Origin: JAJFFW01 sp038531315
Lineage (GTDB): Bacteria; Pseudomonadota; Alphaproteobacteria; Caulobacterales; Parvularculaceae
DNA length: 64,000 bases
Direction of reading: 5' to 3'
Assembly (NCBI GenBank): GCA_038531315.1
Contig: JBCBBT010000002.1
Span: 62,001 to 126,000 of the forward strand
A program made the position numbers and the translations under genes. Shown here in pieces: positions 24,403 to 33,310 of this stretch. Under the pieces are notes generated by a model. That model was given only the letters and a program-made list of their open reading frames with translations. It searched no databases and was not told the DNA's origin. The stretch's first letter is position 1; each line of letters opens with the position of its first letter.

Positions 24403-25335
24403 CTAGCCAAGCGCTTCAGTCAGCTCTGGCACCGCGGTGAAAAGGTCCGCAACAAGCCCGTAATCGGCGACCTGAAAGATTGGCGCTTCCTCGTCCTTGT
24501 TGATGGCCACGATAATCTTTGAGTCTTTCATCCCGGCGAGATGCTGGATCGCCCCGGAAATGCCGATGGCGACGTAAAGTTCAGGCGCCACAACCTTGCC
24601 GGTCTGGCCGACCTGATAATCATTCGGCACATAGCCGGCGTCGACCGCGGCGCGCGACGCGCCAACGGCGGCCCCGAGCATATCGGCGAGCGGCAGGATC
24701 ACTTCCTCGAACTTGTCGCTGGAGCCGAGAGCGCGGCCGCCGGAAACGACGATCTTTGCGCCGGTCAGCTCCGGTCGGTCCGACTTGGTCAATTCTTCAC
24801 CGATAAATGTCGACAAGCCCTGGTCGGCGGCCGCGCTTACGGCTTCAACGCTCGCCGATCCGCCATCGCCGGCCGCCGCGAAGGATGTGGGCCGCACGGT
24901 GATGACTTTCTTGGCGTCAGTGGATTTCACCGTTTGCATGGCGTTGCCGGCGTAAATCGGCCGCACAAATGTGTCCGGCGCTTCAACGCTGACAATCTCG
25001 GTGATTTGCATCACGTCGAGCAGCGCCGCAACGCGCGGCATGACGTTTTTACCGGTCGTATTCGCCGCTTTCAGGATCGCATCGTAATCGCCCGCGACCG
25101 AAACGATGAGCGCCGCAAGATTTTCCGCAAGCCGATTTTCATAAAGGGCATCGTCCGCATGCAACACTTTGCGTATGCCGGCGATCTTGGCGGCCGCCTC
25201 TGCGGCGTCGCCCGCGCCGGCGCCGGCCACCAGAATATCAATGTCGCCGCCTATGGCGCTCGCGGCGCTGACGACTTTGTGGGTTGATTCATCAAGAGAC
25301 GTTCCGTGAACGTCCGCAATAACGAGAACAGCCAT
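24403..25335 (-). CDS. etfA: Electron transfer flavoprotein, alpha subunit
   Basis: A 310-residue protein with the N-terminal ETF alpha/beta domain (MAVLVIADVHG...) and a C-terminal FAD-binding domain: VVSGGRALGSSDKF, GASRAAVDAGYVPNDYQVGQTGKVVAPELYVAIGISGAIQH and the closing INKDEEAPIFQVADYGLVADLF. It passes electrons from acyl-CoA dehydrogenases to ETF:quinone oxidoreductase. etfB ends 2 bp upstream, so the pair is tightly coupled. Confidence 0.97.
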   Translation of the reverse strand: MAVLVIADVHGTSLDESTHKVVSAASAIGGDIDILVAGAGAGDAAEAAAKIAGIRKVLHADDALYENRLAENLAALIVSVAGDYDAILKAANTTGKNVMPRVAALLDVMQITEIVSVEAPDTFVRPIYAGNAMQTVKSTDAKKVITVRPTSFAAAGDGGSASVEAVSAAADQGLSTFIGEELTKSDRPELTGAKIVVSGGRALGSSDKFEEVILPLADMLGAAVGASRAAVDAGYVPNDYQVGQTGKVVAPELYVAIGISGAIQHLAGMKDSKIIVAINKDEEAPIFQVADYGLVADLFTAVPELTEALG

Positions 25336-25337
25336 GA

Positions 25338-26087
25338 CTAGATAACTCCTGCTTCGTTTTTCAGTTTGTCGACCAGCTCGGCAATGCTTTCGACTTTGAC
25401 GCCGGCCTCGCGTTTTGGCGGTTCGCTGACTTTCACGACCTGAAGACGCGGCGCGACATCGACGCCAAAATCGCCGACTTCCTTGATGTCGAGAGGCTTC
25501 TTTTTCGCTTTCATGATATTGGGAAGCGATGCGTAGCGCGGCTCATTAAGGCGCAGATCCGTGGTGACAACCGCCGGCAAGGAAATCGAAATCGTTTGCA
25601 GCCCGCCGTCAATCTCGCGCGTGACTTTCAGCTTGTCGCCGTCTTTTTCGACCTCAGACGCAAAAGTGCCTTGCGACCATCCGAGCAGGGCGGCGAGCAT
25701 TTGACCGGTCTGATTGGAATCATCGTCGATCGCCTGTTTGCCGAGGATCGCAATATCCGGCTTTTCTTCGTCGATGATCGCCTTAAGGAGTTTGGCCACG
25801 CCGAGGGGCTCGACCGTGTCGTCGGTTTTAACGAGGATGCCGCGGTCAGCGCCCATGGCGAGCGCCTGGCGAATCTGATCCTGCGCCTTTTCCGGTCCGA
25901 TCGAGACCACGACGATCTCTTCTGCAGTGCCGGCTTCTTTCATCCGGATGGCCTCTTCGACGGCGATTTCGTCAAAGGGGTTCATGGACATTTTGACGTT
26001 GGCGAGATCGACGCCGCTCTCGTCCGATTTAACCCGGACTTTGACGTTGTAATCGATCACGCGCTTGACGGGGACGAGAACTTTCAT
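25338..26087 (-). CDS. etfB: Electron transfer flavoprotein, beta subunit
   Basis: A 249-residue protein starting MKVLVPVKRVIDYNVKVRVK. It carries VKMSMNPFDEIAVEEAIRMKEAG, ILGKQAIDDDSNQTGQMLA (AMP-binding region) and SLPAVVTTDLRLNEPRYASLPNIMKAKKKP, the ETF-beta signature and recognition loop. It forms the heterodimer with EtfA and is first gene of the reverse-strand run. Confidence 0.97.
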   Translation of the reverse strand: MKVLVPVKRVIDYNVKVRVKSDESGVDLANVKMSMNPFDEIAVEEAIRMKEAGTAEEIVVVSIGPEKAQDQIRQALAMGADRGILVKTDDTVEPLGVAKLLKAIIDEEKPDIAILGKQAIDDDSNQTGQMLAALLGWSQGTFASEVEKDGDKLKVTREIDGGLQTISISLPAVVTTDLRLNEPRYASLPNIMKAKKKPLDIKEVGDFGVDVAPRLQVVKVSEPPKREAGVKVESIAELVDKLKNEAGVI

Positions 26088-26442
26088 AGGGGCTCCGGTC
26101 AGGGGTGACTGTCATTTTTTCATCGGCGCATGAGCGCGTTGGCGCTCTATAGCCTCAATTGAGCGCGGACTGTAGTCCCGCCGGGAAGGGCTTTCAATGC
26201 GCGGTTGCAGCGCACCATCGACTTTGGCCGCACACGACGGCGGCGCCTCTGAAAGGTGCTCTCAAGAGCCCTCTCGGGGGCCCCGATAGCGGCGCCGGAA
26301 CGGGCTGCCGCGTGGATCGGTCGGCCCGCCGCGCCGCTTTCCCCGATGCTGACGCTTGCGGTTGCAAGCGCGCTTGCGCAAGGGCACACTTGCCGACAGA
26401 TGTAACGCGTCGCGGGCTGTGCGGCGCGCGGGAGGGATGATC
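26088..26442. other. Divergent promoter region between etfB and the YbjN-like gene
   Basis: A stretch of about 355 bases without a convincing gene. It holds a dyad GAGCGC-GTTG-GCGCTC at 26132-26147, 45 bp upstream of the etfB start, which could be an operator or leader hairpin. The rest is GC-rich and shows short overlapping frames only. GGAGGG sits at the right end, serving the YbjN-like gene. Confidence 0.5.
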
Positions 26443-27000
26443 ATGAAAATTGCGGCTATCATCGGCGCATTATCGAGTGTCGCGCTTGTTCTCGCCCCGT
26501 CGCTCGCCAGCGCGGCCCCCGCCGGGTCTTCTGCGGGCGGCGCAATGGCGCCGTTGGTCGCCGCTGCGGGCGTACAAACCAGCGCCGCGATTAGCACTGG
26601 AATGACCATCGAAGACGTCGCCGCGGTCTTCCGCAATAACGGCCTTAACGCGGAAATTTCTCAGGACGGCGGGGAGCCCGTGATTTACAGCGAAATTGCG
26701 GGCTTTAATTTCGCGCTCTTCGGTTTCGGGTGCGCTAGCGGCGCATGCAACGAATTTCTCTTTTCAAGCTATTTTGATCCCGACAAAGAGATTTCGCTCG
26801 ATGCGATCAACGCCTTCAATGAGAAAACCGTTGCAGGCAGGGCGTTCCTCGATGAGGACGGCGATCCCAATGTTGAACACTTGTTTACGGTGTCAGACGG
26901 CGCCGATGAGGATCTTGTGGAGCGAAATCTTGCGATCTGGGAATCGGTCCTGATCGATTTCGCAGAGCACATTCAGTTTTTCCACGGCGCGGCGTCCTGA
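26443..27000 (+). CDS. Exported YbjN-domain-like protein
   Basis: A 185-residue protein with signal peptide about 1-24 (MKIAAIIGALSSVALVLAPS, ending ASAA). The mature part has the YbjN-like pattern: MTIEDVAAVFRNNGLNAEIS, VIYSEIAGFNFALFGFGC, EFLFSSYFDPDKEISLDAINAFN and a long final helix. YbjN relatives share the type III secretion chaperone-like fold; their role in the periplasm is unknown. ATG 26443 lies 6 bp after GGAGGG, better than the ATG at 26437 that touches it. Two cysteines (GCASGAC) may be paired. A weak GC hairpin with five T lies just after the stop. Confidence 0.7.
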   Translation: MKIAAIIGALSSVALVLAPSLASAAPAGSSAGGAMAPLVAAAGVQTSAAISTGMTIEDVAAVFRNNGLNAEISQDGGEPVIYSEIAGFNFALFGFGCASGACNEFLFSSYFDPDKEISLDAINAFNEKTVAGRAFLDEDGDPNVEHLFTVSDGADEDLVERNLAIWESVLIDFAEHIQFFHGAAS

Positions 27001-27079
27001 CGGCCCCGCCGGGCTTTTTAATGGACTTAAAGCTCTGCGCCTGGCTCGGCGCCCATGCGTCATAAATCTTCAGGCAGAT

Positions 27080-27283
27080 TTACCCGCCTTGGCCGGCGAG
27101 CCACAAAAACAGCAACATTAGAGCAATCGCGATGGCTTGCGCCGTCACCCGCATACGCATCAACTTATTGCCGTTTTCCCTCGCGAAAGCGCCGCCGCGC
27201 GCCAGGGAATAGATGCCGAAGCCTAAAATGACGGCCGTCGCGGCCAGTGCGATCGGGATCAGAAAGAAAACAAATCCGCTCAC
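27080..27283 (-). CDS. HIG1-domain twin-transmembrane protein
   Basis: A 67-residue protein with two membrane helices (about 4-27 and 46-64) and a short loop with SLARGGAFARENGNKLMRMRV. This is the hypoxia-induced-gene-1 domain seen in many alphaproteobacteria and in mitochondrial Rcf1, where members associate with cytochrome oxidase. A role near terminal oxidases is therefore possible, but no oxidase gene is in the window. It stands alone, just upstream of the large secreted Cys/His protein on the same strand. Confidence 0.8.
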   Translation of the reverse strand: MSGFVFFLIPIALAATAVILGFGIYSLARGGAFARENGNKLMRMRVTAQAIAIALMLLFLWLAGQGG

Positions 27284-27317
27284 TCAGCGCTCCTGTTTGG
27301 TCCTTGATTAAAGAGTA

Positions 27318-29126
27318 TTACGGATTGGGCCCGGAAATGGTTCCGCGGCCATCCGCCGCCGGCTCCGGGAATGCGGCCTCAATCAGCGGCGCACCCTCCG
27401 GGTCAGACGGCGCGCCCGCGAGACCAACAGCGTTAAGGTCCGCCAAATACTGGCGCAGGTCAGCGTCTGCGGGCGCTTCGACGCCGAGCCCGCCCTGTTC
27501 AGGCGCGGCCAGCATCGGCGGTTTTAGTTCGTCGACGGTAAAATCCATGCGCACGTCGTAGGTGCGTTGCGCCTGGTTTCGCAGGAAGCGCTGCGCTGCG
27601 TACCAGCGGGTTTTCTCGGCGTTGTCAGTGCAGGTCTCAAGCTCTGCGCCGCGCGCGCCCCAGCGACGCTCGGGGCAATGATAGGGGTCGAATGACAAAT
27701 CCCAGAGCCGGTCCATAACGTGACCCAGATTGAGCTGGACGCGGTGAAGCCCGTCGGACCGCGAATACGTGATGGTGCAGGCGTCTTTTTCCGCGTTGAA
27801 AGCGCGCCACAAATCGCCTGGCAGGTCGGCGCCGTCATACCGGACCGAGGCGTCGCCAAGGCGTGAGCGCTCGTAAAAGCCCTTCGTGGTTCTCAAAAGC
27901 TCGATGAAGCCGACTTTCAGCCGCGCGTCGCGAGACGGCGTTGAATAATGCTCCCACTCGCCATAGGTGCCGTAAATGTTCGGCGGCAGGCGGACCGGGT
28001 GCGGTTTCAAGTGGATACGCGCATCGCTCGCCCGTTTCACAGCCGCGCGGCGCGATTTGATATCGCTGCACAGCGCTTTCATGCCGTGGCGAAGTTCCGT
28101 CACCGGATTATAAGCAAAGTCGGGGCTCGCAAGCCGTCGGCGAACGAAATCGTAGAAGGTGACCGTGCGCTCGCCGACGCGATATTCGGCATATTCCCAG
28201 CGCCCGGACGGATGCGGTTGATTGCCCATATATTGCTCGGTCGAGAACGTCGCAATAGCGTCATTAGCGAGCGCTTTGATTTTGCCGCCCATATAGCCGC
28301 TATCGGTCTTGGTTGCGCCGACAAGTCTGATGGGACGCCAGCCTTTGAGGCCAGCGCCAAGGGCGGGGCTGGCGCGCAGGAAATTGGGTCCGTAAACGGT
28401 GCGCGTCACTGAATTGTCAGGATGCGACGCAACGATCATCACGCGGCCGTCTTCAAGGATATCGTAGACGATGCCGACATGGCCGAAGATATCATAGGCG
28501 ATTGCGCCCGGGCGGACGCCGTCGCGGGTGATGCTGACGGGATAGAAATCGTCATGGCGTCGCCCGCCGCCTTTTTCAGGGTGGGTGCGGAACATCGCGG
28601 TTGAAACTTCGCCGCCGATGCGCGCGATGAAGCCCGGCGCCGAAATAGGCCCCGCGTCGCCAATGGCGTCGCGCCGCGCCGCGACAATATTGCCGGCGCG
28701 TGAGTACCTCAGATCGTCGCGCGATCCGTCAGCGGTGCGCATGGCGCTTTGATAGGAAAAAGGCAGACCGTTTTTCCAGGCGTAATAAGCGCGGAGTATG
28801 TAGGCCATGTCGGCGCAGTCGCCCGAATAGCGGCGCGTGTCGGTATGGCGATAAGGATTTGCCTTGCCGGCGAGACAATTGCCGAGCGTATTGCAGTTCG
28901 AGCGCCCGATCGCCTGCACGAAAGCTTCGTAACCCGCCTCATCAGCCGCAGACCATTCGGTCTTCACGAGTTTCCACTGTTTGCCTTCGTTAACGGCAGG
29001 GGGGATAGACCCGGCGAGCGCCGGCGCGGCCATGGCGCTGGCAAAGACCGCGGAGACGCTCGCGAGCGCGCCCGTAACCAGCCGCGCGGCAAAACGCGCA
29101 ATGCTTGTTCGCATAACCATACCCAT
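27318..29126 (-). CDS. Large exported protein with Cys/His protease-like core
   Basis: A 602-residue protein with a signal peptide (about 1-39, ending APALAG). No named family is recognised. The central part reads YSGDCADMAYILRAYYAWKN (Cys104), and later IFGHVGIVYDI (His216) then VASHPDN (His235/Asp237). A Cys before an alpha-helix followed by a GHVGIVYD strand resembles papain-like NlpC/P60 or transglutaminase folds, so a cysteine peptidase or amidase in the periplasm is possible. The C-terminal half has several cysteines (SNCNTLGNC, DACTI, YHCPERR, ETCTDN). The ATG at 29114 could equally be the start. It is monocistronic. Confidence 0.75.
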   Translation of the reverse strand: MGMVMRTSIARFAARLVTGALASVSAVFASAMAAPALAGSIPPAVNEGKQWKLVKTEWSAADEAGYEAFVQAIGRSNCNTLGNCLAGKANPYRHTDTRRYSGDCADMAYILRAYYAWKNGLPFSYQSAMRTADGSRDDLRYSRAGNIVAARRDAIGDAGPISAPGFIARIGGEVSTAMFRTHPEKGGGRRHDDFYPVSITRDGVRPGAIAYDIFGHVGIVYDILEDGRVMIVASHPDNSVTRTVYGPNFLRASPALGAGLKGWRPIRLVGATKTDSGYMGGKIKALANDAIATFSTEQYMGNQPHPSGRWEYAEYRVGERTVTFYDFVRRRLASPDFAYNPVTELRHGMKALCSDIKSRRAAVKRASDARIHLKPHPVRLPPNIYGTYGEWEHYSTPSRDARLKVGFIELLRTTKGFYERSRLGDASVRYDGADLPGDLWRAFNAEKDACTITYSRSDGLHRVQLNLGHVMDRLWDLSFDPYHCPERRWGARGAELETCTDNAEKTRWYAAQRFLRNQAQRTYDVRMDFTVDELKPPMLAAPEQGGLGVEAPADADLRQYLADLNAVGLAGAPSDPEGAPLIEAAFPEPAADGRGTISGPNP

Positions 29127-29314
29127 GACTGATAAACTAACGCGATGCGCGCCTTTGGGGTAGGGGCAGGATGCGGCCCCCGGGCCACGAAGGGCGATTT
29201 TTTTGCCCCCAATCCGGCTTGTTTTGCGCCCCGGACCGGGCCGGGTTCAGCCGTTGCGGGGGATCGCCTTGCGCGGTATTCAGGCGCGTGTCTGGCAACT
29301 TGGGGGAGAGAGCC

Positions 29315-30301
29315 ATGTTACGCCTTGCAACCTGGAATATTGAGTTTTTCGACCGCCTGTTCAATCGCGATAACACGCTGAAATTGGATGCGGAATCGCG
29401 CACCCGACTGGAAGCGGTGGCGGCTGTGCTCCAGGCGGTGGAGGCCGATCTGATCGGCGTGACGGAAGGGCCGAACACCGGCGGCAATCAAAGCACCGTT
29501 ACGAAACTCGAAGCCTTTGCGGACGCGTTCAACCTGTCGACCCGAAAAGCGCTGACGGGATTTACCTCGCGCGGCGTTCAGGAAATCGCGCTGCTTTACA
29601 ACGACGACAAAATCGCCGCTGAACACAAGCCCGGCGGCGCGGGGGTTAATAACCCGCCTTTCAATCGCGAATTTCGCGTCGATACGGATGAGGACCGGAT
29701 CAAGGAAGTCTACGCCCATTTCCGCCCGCCGCTCGAAGCGGAAGTCACGGTTCGCGCGAGCGGAGAGAGCTTTTGTCTGATCGTCGCGCATATCAAGTCG
29801 AAGGGCATATTTTCAAATATGGACCGGTTGAACTGGGAGCGGGCCTCGCGCCGCAACCGGTTGAAAATCTTCGCCGAAGCCTTGTCGGTGCGCCAGCGCG
29901 TCGATGAATTTCTTGGCGATGGCCGCGAAGTGGTTGTCATGGGCGACATCAATGACGGGCCAGGGTTTGATTTTTACGAATTCATGTTCGGCAAAAGCGG
30001 CGTTGAACTCATCATGGGTGACTTCTTCGAGCCGGACCGGATTTTGCGAAACTATGTCGGTCGGCCGAAAATGAACGATTTCGGCTTTACGCCGTCGTCG
30101 GCCCGTTTCCGGGACTCATTTACCGGGGACTTCGTCAATGTGCTGATCGATCATATTCTGGCGTCGCCCGGACTGCCGACGCAAGGCGCCGCGGCGCACA
30201 TCGTCTGGAACCCGTTTCAGGCGGATGAAGCGCGGCCGTTGCGCGAAACACTGCTCGCCGCCTCGGATCATTTTCCGGTGACGCTGGATCTTGACCTTTG
30301 A
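29315..30301 (+). CDS. Endonuclease/exonuclease/phosphatase-family protein
   Basis: A 328-residue protein with the EEP fold: LRLATWNIEFFDRL (Asn of the first motif), DLIGVTEGPN (Glu metal ligand), FCLIVAHIKSKG, VVVMGDINDGPG (catalytic GDxN) and ASDHFPVTLDLDL (SDHxP end). These residues build the DNase I/sphingomyelinase active site. No signal peptide is evident, so it is probably cytosolic; nucleic acid or phosphodiester substrate unknown. The ATG at 29315 follows GGGGGAGAG. It is divergent from the large Cys/His protein gene and convergent with the M14 gene. Confidence 0.88.
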   Translation: MLRLATWNIEFFDRLFNRDNTLKLDAESRTRLEAVAAVLQAVEADLIGVTEGPNTGGNQSTVTKLEAFADAFNLSTRKALTGFTSRGVQEIALLYNDDKIAAEHKPGGAGVNNPPFNREFRVDTDEDRIKEVYAHFRPPLEAEVTVRASGESFCLIVAHIKSKGIFSNMDRLNWERASRRNRLKIFAEALSVRQRVDEFLGDGREVVVMGDINDGPGFDFYEFMFGKSGVELIMGDFFEPDRILRNYVGRPKMNDFGFTPSSARFRDSFTGDFVNVLIDHILASPGLPTQGAAAHIVWNPFQADEARPLRETLLAASDHFPVTLDLDL

Positions 30302-30312
30302 CTTGATGTTGC

Positions 30313-30333
30313 AGGCGCGCCGCTAGCGCGCCT
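30313..30333. terminator. GC-rich hairpin between convergent genes
   Basis: AGGCGCGC-CGCTA-GCGCGCCT, an 8-bp perfect stem located 12 bp after the endonuclease-family stop; it also includes the last codons of the convergent M14 gene. Only TTCCC follows, so termination would be weak without Rho. Confidence 0.55.
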
Positions 30334-33034
30334 TTCCCGAATGCGCCGGCGCCCGGAAGACGGCGTTCATGAAAATCACATTGAGCCCGTCAAGATAAGC
30401 GCGCACAGTTGGGTCCTGCGTAAAGGCGATGAGATGTCCCGAGCCCATGCGTTCATGGGCGACGAAGGGCTTATAGGCGAGCTGATCCTTGGTTTCTTCC
30501 CACAGATAGCCGCTGAGGAGCACGTCATCGGGGCCGGCGAAATAAGAAACATTCGTACCCTGATCGAGCGCCAGCGGCGCATAGATTGCTGAGCCGCGCA
30601 CCAGGACGTTAAGATTTGGCGAGACCCCGGCGGCGAGCCAGTGATCGGGATCGACAAGCGCGCGCACAAGGACGCCGGCCGAGCCGTCGGGCGCTTCTTC
30701 TTCGGGGGCGATGGCTTTTTCAAATTCATCCGCGGATTTCAGCAACGTTCCGGGAACGGTGGTTTCATCCTCGTCGCCGCCGTTCTTTTTGCTTTTTTCT
30801 TTCGCAGCGTTTTCGCGGCGCAGCGACATCATCGCATTGTCGGGGTCGGCGAGAATGCGCACGGCGCCGCCCGTGGCGATCAGGACGCCGCCGGCTTTGA
30901 CCCAGCTTTTAAGCCGCTCCTTGCCGCTTTTGCCGAGATAGGAATCATAACCGCCGCCATACCAGCTTGTCTGACCCGGCAGGATCAGCACATCGAACCG
31001 GTCGAGATCGCGTCCCGCAATGTCATAGGTCCTGATCGGCGTCACCGGATAATCGAACTGGCGCTCAACGACGAAGCGCGTATTGCCGGCCATGTAAGCC
31101 GATGTCGGCGCATCCCACGCGATGGCGACCTTCGGCGCGCGCATCGTGACGACATTGTTGGAGCCGAAATTCGGGCCGGCGCTGACCCAGCTGTCGCTGA
31201 CGCCGGCGACCGACGCGCCTGTCTCGCGCGCAATCGCCCGCAACTGGTCGGCAAGGTCCGAAGGGTTTTCGTCCACCGGGAAAATCAGGCTGCCGGCGGG
31301 ATAGTCGGCGCCATTATGGGTGAATTGTTTGTCGGTCGATTTGACGGCGAGGCCGCGGCGGAAGGCGTGCGACAGGAACCGCACCGCAGGCCGGTCGCCC
31401 CATTTGACGAGATAGGCGACTTTCGCGCCGGCGCCGGAAAGCGCGCCGGGCGACACGGTCTCACCGCCATGGCGTTCAAAATCCCCGCTGGGCGCCTCGG
31501 TGCAGGTTTCCGCCGCCACGTTGTACATCAGGGGCAGGGACCATGCGGTCACGTCATAAATTTCGTCGGGCAGGTCTTTCTTCCGGAGCCGTTCTTGTTC
31601 CTTCAAAAATGCTTCATCGATTTCAACGTCAGCGTCGAGAAGATTGCGGATTAGCCGTTCAGCAGGTTGCGCCGCGTTGATGACATAGGCGCCTTTGTCA
31701 TAATTCTTTCCGCAAGCGGAAAAAGCTGCTTTGGCTTTGTCGACCTCAACGCCCTGGCGAGAGAGCAAACCGGCGATTTTCGTAGCGCCGGCCGCGTCTG
31801 TTGCTGCCGGGAGAATATACGCCTTGACGTCGCCATCGCCGCCGTCGGCCACAGCGGAGGCGCGGAAGTCATAAAAGTCCTTCAGGAGTTTTTTGCGATT
31901 GTCGGCGACGGTTTCGGCGGTTGCAAGCGATGTCACGAAGTGTTGGCGAACCGTGTCGCGATAGTCGTAGGCCGACCCGTCCCGGCGACGCGCTTTGAGC
32001 CCGCGTGCGGAGGATTGTTCATACGTCATGCCGACGGCGCCGTAAAAATACGGCCAGCTCGCGCCATAGCCCGGATAAAGTTCGTCAAATATCTCGCGGG
32101 TGAAATAATCAAAGCCGAAGCGGTCGAAATATTTTGCATTGTTCTTGCCGAACAGCTCAAGATTTTGCTTTTGCGTCGGCGTGATATGCGCATTGAAAGG
32201 CGGTGAGCCGGGGGCGAAGTAATAGGTGGAATTAGTGCCCATTTCGTGGGCGTCAACGACGACAAGCGGCTTCCATTCCACCAGGGCTGCGACGCGGCCT
32301 TTGGTTTCCGGTTGTGTCTGTACGAACCAATCGCGGTTCATGTCGAAGAGATAGTGATTGGTGCGCCCGCCCGGCCAGGGCTCGTTGCGTTCGGCGGCGA
32401 TGGCCGAGCCGTCCGGCTCAAGCCCCCGCGTGATCGTGAAATTGTGGACAAAGCGTTGGCGCCCGTCCGGATTTTGCATGGGGTCGATGGCGACAAGCGC
32501 ATTGTCGAAAATCTTGTTGACGGTCGCATCGTTTTGCGCGGCGAGGAGGTGATAAGCCGTCATGATCGCGGCGTCGGTCGACGAGATCTCGTTGCCGTGG
32601 ACGCCGTAAGAAAGCCAGGCGAGACCGGGCAGAAGGTCGATGAGATCCCGCGCCGCGGTCTCATCCGTGACGCGAGGGTCGGCGAGCGCGGCCATGCCGT
32701 CTTTCACCGTTTTCAGATTACCGATGTATTCCGGGCTGCCGATCACGGCGTAGATTAGGGGCCGGTCCTCCCAAGAGCGGGCGTATTCAAAAACCTTGAT
32801 CCGGTCGGGCGCTGCTTTTTCAAGGGCGCGAAAATAAGCGACCACATCGGCGGGCGCGGTGATTTCCACGCCGTTCTCATGGCCGACGACCTGCTTCAGC
32901 GTAGGGATGGCGGGATCGTATTGCGCGCCGGGCCAGAACGCGAATTGCGCCGGTTTATCAGCCGGTTGCGCCAGCGCGCCGCTAATCGCCAAACTTGCGC
33001 CCGCAATCGCCAGCACGAACCTTCGCAGAGCCAT
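30323..33034 (-). CDS. Exported M14-family zinc metallopeptidase
   Basis: A 903-residue protein with signal peptide about 1-22. The M14 (carboxypeptidase A-like) domain covers about 45-420: LSYGVHGNEISS supplies zinc ligands His146 and Glu149, NPDGRQRF the substrate-binding Asn-Asp-Arg region, and VVVDAHEMG the third ligand His263. A class-I-amidotransferase-like domain may follow (FDVLILPGQTSWYGG...KAGGVLIATGG). It should trim peptides in the periplasm or outside the cell. GGGGTGAAG precedes the ATG at 33034. The layout matches large M14 peptidases common in marine bacteria with peptide-based diets. Confidence 0.9.
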   Translation of the reverse strand: MALRRFVLAIAGASLAISGALAQPADKPAQFAFWPGAQYDPAIPTLKQVVGHENGVEITAPADVVAYFRALEKAAPDRIKVFEYARSWEDRPLIYAVIGSPEYIGNLKTVKDGMAALADPRVTDETAARDLIDLLPGLAWLSYGVHGNEISSTDAAIMTAYHLLAAQNDATVNKIFDNALVAIDPMQNPDGRQRFVHNFTITRGLEPDGSAIAAERNEPWPGGRTNHYLFDMNRDWFVQTQPETKGRVAALVEWKPLVVVDAHEMGTNSTYYFAPGSPPFNAHITPTQKQNLELFGKNNAKYFDRFGFDYFTREIFDELYPGYGASWPYFYGAVGMTYEQSSARGLKARRRDGSAYDYRDTVRQHFVTSLATAETVADNRKKLLKDFYDFRASAVADGGDGDVKAYILPAATDAAGATKIAGLLSRQGVEVDKAKAAFSACGKNYDKGAYVINAAQPAERLIRNLLDADVEIDEAFLKEQERLRKKDLPDEIYDVTAWSLPLMYNVAAETCTEAPSGDFERHGGETVSPGALSGAGAKVAYLVKWGDRPAVRFLSHAFRRGLAVKSTDKQFTHNGADYPAGSLIFPVDENPSDLADQLRAIARETGASVAGVSDSWVSAGPNFGSNNVVTMRAPKVAIAWDAPTSAYMAGNTRFVVERQFDYPVTPIRTYDIAGRDLDRFDVLILPGQTSWYGGGYDSYLGKSGKERLKSWVKAGGVLIATGGAVRILADPDNAMMSLRRENAAKEKSKKNGGDEDETTVPGTLLKSADEFEKAIAPEEEAPDGSAGVLVRALVDPDHWLAAGVSPNLNVLVRGSAIYAPLALDQGTNVSYFAGPDDVLLSGYLWEETKDQLAYKPFVAHERMGSGHLIAFTQDPTVRAYLDGLNVIFMNAVFRAPAHSGKAR

Positions 33035-33310
33035 AACTTCACCCCATAACGCGTTGAACAGAAACAGCAAAATATATCGCCGATAAGAGCTAACAAAGCC
33101 TGACGCGCCGGCGCTGGGCCGTCAAGGAGCAGTCTCCGGTTTGGGCGCGCCGCGCGCTCGCTGGGGCCTGTCGCGGGGTCACATTGCTGCGATGTCGATC
33201 GCCATGCTCAACTTAGCGCGGCGGCGGCGGCGGCGTATGCGCGGTCCAACTTGACCGTTTTGGCGCGTCTGCCTAGCGTCGCGCCGACTTTGACAGAAGC
33301 GACAGGGCCC

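Noticed and set aside
27001..27021. GCCC-CGCC-GGGC hairpin with T5 after the YbjN-like gene
   Set aside because: The stem is only four pairs, too weak to list as a terminator.
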